DNA from: Faecalibacterium sp. UBA1360 | Lineage (GTDB): Bacteria; Bacillota; Clostridia; Oscillospirales; Ruminococcaceae | Length of the DNA stretch: 6,358 nucleotides | Assembly (NCBI GenBank): GCA_002306375.1 | Contig: DBRU01000035.1 | Location: 4,667-11,024 of the forward strand | Direction of reading: 5' to 3' | In this document: positions 5,151 to 6,358 of the stretch, piece by piece | Layout: each line of letters opens with the position of its first letter | Numbering within the stretch: the first letter of the stretch is position 1 | Translations under genes and position numbers: made by a program | The notes under the pieces: model-generated | Databases searched by the model: none | Told to the model about the DNA's origin: nothing | The model's input: the letters and a program-made list of their open reading frames with translations, nothing else

Positions 5151-6358
5151 ATGAAACAGCATGCCATCCGGACGGTCTATGCCGTCCACCATTCCCACAC
5201 CGACATCGGGTACACCGACCTGCAGGAGCACGTCGTCGACCTGCAGGTGGACTACATCCGCAGCGCCCTGCGCCTGATGCAAAGCGCCGAAAACGCCGAT
5301 TTCCGCTGGAACTGCGAGACCCTGTTCTGCGTGGAGGAATTCTTCAACTCCGCCACGCCCGAAGAACAGGCCCAGTTCCTGGCCCTGGCCAAGGAGGGGC
5401 GCATCGGCCTGTCGGCCAACTACCTGAACTTCACCGACCTTCTGGACTGCGGGGTCTATGCCCGCCGTCTGGGAGCCTGGCGGGACCGCTTCGCCCAAAG
5501 CGGGGTGGACCTGCACACGGCCATGTGCGCCGACATCAACGGCCTTTCCATGGGTCAGCGGGACGCCCTGATCGAAAACGGCGTCCGGTTCCTGTACACC
5601 AACATCCACTGCCACCACGGCATGTACCCGCTGCGCCGCAACCAGACCGCCTATTTCTGGCAGAACAAGGACGGCCGCCGCCTGCTGGTGTGGAACGGCG
5701 AACACTACAACCTGGGCAACGTGCTGGGCCTGCGGCCCAACCACACCCCCAACTTTATGACCATGGACCGCCTGGGCAGCGCCCCCCGGCCTGCCGACGA
5801 CGTGGAGGCCCTGGCCCAGAACCTGGACGACTACCTGAGCGAATGTGAGGAAAACGGCTACCCCTACGACTTCATCCTGGCGTCGGTGTCGGGCGTGTTC
5901 AGCGACAACGCCCCGCCCGAACCCCTGATCCTGCACACGATCCAGAACTACAACCGCCGCTACGGCGACAACGTGACCGTGCGCATGGTCAGCTTGCAGG
6001 AGCTGTACGCGGCCATCGCCCCCAAGCTGGCCGACGCGCCGGTGTACCGCGGGGACCTCAACGACTGGTGGGCCAACGGCGTGGGCTCCACGCCCTACGC
6101 GGTCAAGCACTACCTGGCCGCCCGCCGCAACTACGAGCTGGCCCGCCGCCTGGACCCCGACCTGGAAGAACACCAGCCCGCCCTGATGCAGCAAGCCGAG
6201 GACGCCCTGCTGCTCTACGCCGAGCACACCTGGGGGCACTCGGCCAGCATCACCGACCCATACCAGAGCATGGTGCTGGACCTGGACATGCGCAAGAACG
6301 CCTATGCTTCCCGCGCCCACGAGGCTGCCGCCCGCATGCTGGGCCGCATCGCCCGGGA
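5151..6358 (+). CDS. GH38-like alpha-mannosidase-type glycosidase, cut by window end
   Basis: The frame is open from the ATG at 5151 to the last base (402 codons plus two bases), so the C-terminal part is missing. GH38 enzymes hydrolyse alpha-mannosides with a zinc-assisted retaining mechanism. H13-H-S-H-T-D-I-G-Y-T-D23 matches the family's first zinc motif, with H16 and D18 as likely ligands. FRWNCET (51-57) matches the conserved F-x-W-x-x-E block. D128 in ADING is the likely nucleophile and zinc ligand. H359 or H363 in EHTWGHS may be the fourth ligand. There is no signal peptide, so it should act in the cytoplasm on imported sugar. The ribosome binding site is weak (GGGGA, nine bases upstream). 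An in-frame ATG at 5097 would add 18 basic, unrelated residues and has no Shine-Dalgarno. The related DUF5054 group is an alternative assignment, and activity on mannose is inferred. Confidence 0.8.
   Translation, partial: MKQHAIRTVYAVHHSHTDIGYTDLQEHVVDLQVDYIRSALRLMQSAENADFRWNCETLFCVEEFFNSATPEEQAQFLALAKEGRIGLSANYLNFTDLLDCGVYARRLGAWRDRFAQSGVDLHTAMCADINGLSMGQRDALIENGVRFLYTNIHCHHGMYPLRRNQTAYFWQNKDGRRLLVWNGEHYNLGNVLGLRPNHTPNFMTMDRLGSAPRPADDVEALAQNLDDYLSECEENGYPYDFILASVSGVFSDNAPPEPLILHTIQNYNRRYGDNVTVRMVSLQELYAAIAPKLADAPVYRGDLNDWWANGVGSTPYAVKHYLAARRNYELARRLDPDLEEHQPALMQQAEDALLLYAEHTWGHSASITDPYQSMVLDLDMRKNAYASRAHEAAARMLGRIAR

Noticed and set aside
4964..5848. A 294-codon plus-strand frame beginning MKKAVALRGQEK
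   Set aside because: It has no ribosome binding site, is Pro/Arg-rich, and overlaps the GH38 reading frame in another register.
4962..6320. A 452-codon minus-strand open frame opposite the glycosidase
   Set aside because: Its composition is typical shadow coding, and the opposite strand has clear GH38 motifs in frame to the window end.
1..6358. TCCCGGGCG near the left edge (7-15) and CGCCCGGGA at the right edge (6350-6358) as terminal inverted repeats
   Set aside because: It is only nine GC-rich bases, the right copy lies inside the glycosidase gene, and there is no transposase. Chance is the simplest explanation.

Overview
The window looks like chromosomal DNA from a GC-rich, Gram-positive gut-type Clostridia, probably the Oscillospiraceae/Ruminococcaceae side (Faecalibacterium, Gemmiger or Subdoligranulum relatives). 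This placement is inferred from three things: strong AAAGGAG-type ribosome binding sites, a lipoprotein solute-binding protein with a Gram-positive-style lipobox, and C/G-ending codons in genes separated by AT-rich control DNA. No phylogenetic marker is present, so it is tentative.

The layout is a compact carbohydrate-uptake locus. At the left, on the minus strand, is a LacI-family regulator (18-1040). A 372-base AT-rich divergent control region (1041-1412) follows, with one promoter reading into the regulator, one reading right, and a cluster of TTAAC-type inverted repeats. To the right, on the plus strand, are two ABC-importer permeases of the LplB/YtcP type (1413-2384 and 2400-3365), a DUF3502-type lipoprotein solute-binding protein (3432-4925), and the first 402 codons of a cytoplasmic GH38-like glycosidase (5151 to the window end). 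No ATPase gene is present, so the importer probably borrows a shared MsmX/MsmK-type ATPase encoded elsewhere.

The likely logic is as follows. The lipoprotein captures an oligosaccharide outside the membrane and the two permeases import it. The GH38-like enzyme then cleaves it in the cytoplasm, and the divergent LacI protein senses a sugar and controls the operon. The GH38 link suggests an alpha-mannoside or related substrate, but this is not proven.

Beyond the ordinary gene content there are several RNA/DNA structures. These are a nested stem-loop in the 5' leader followed by a perfectly duplicated 9-base Shine-Dalgarno unit, a tight GC hairpin between the second permease and the binding protein, and a 225-base gap before the glycosidase. 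That gap holds a nested dyad enclosed by a GC stem that ends in a T-run, which could be an attenuator-like element. I see no mobile element, CRISPR array, tRNA or rRNA. The locus type itself is familiar; the leader elements, the substrate and the unusual LacI hinge are the parts worth a second look.
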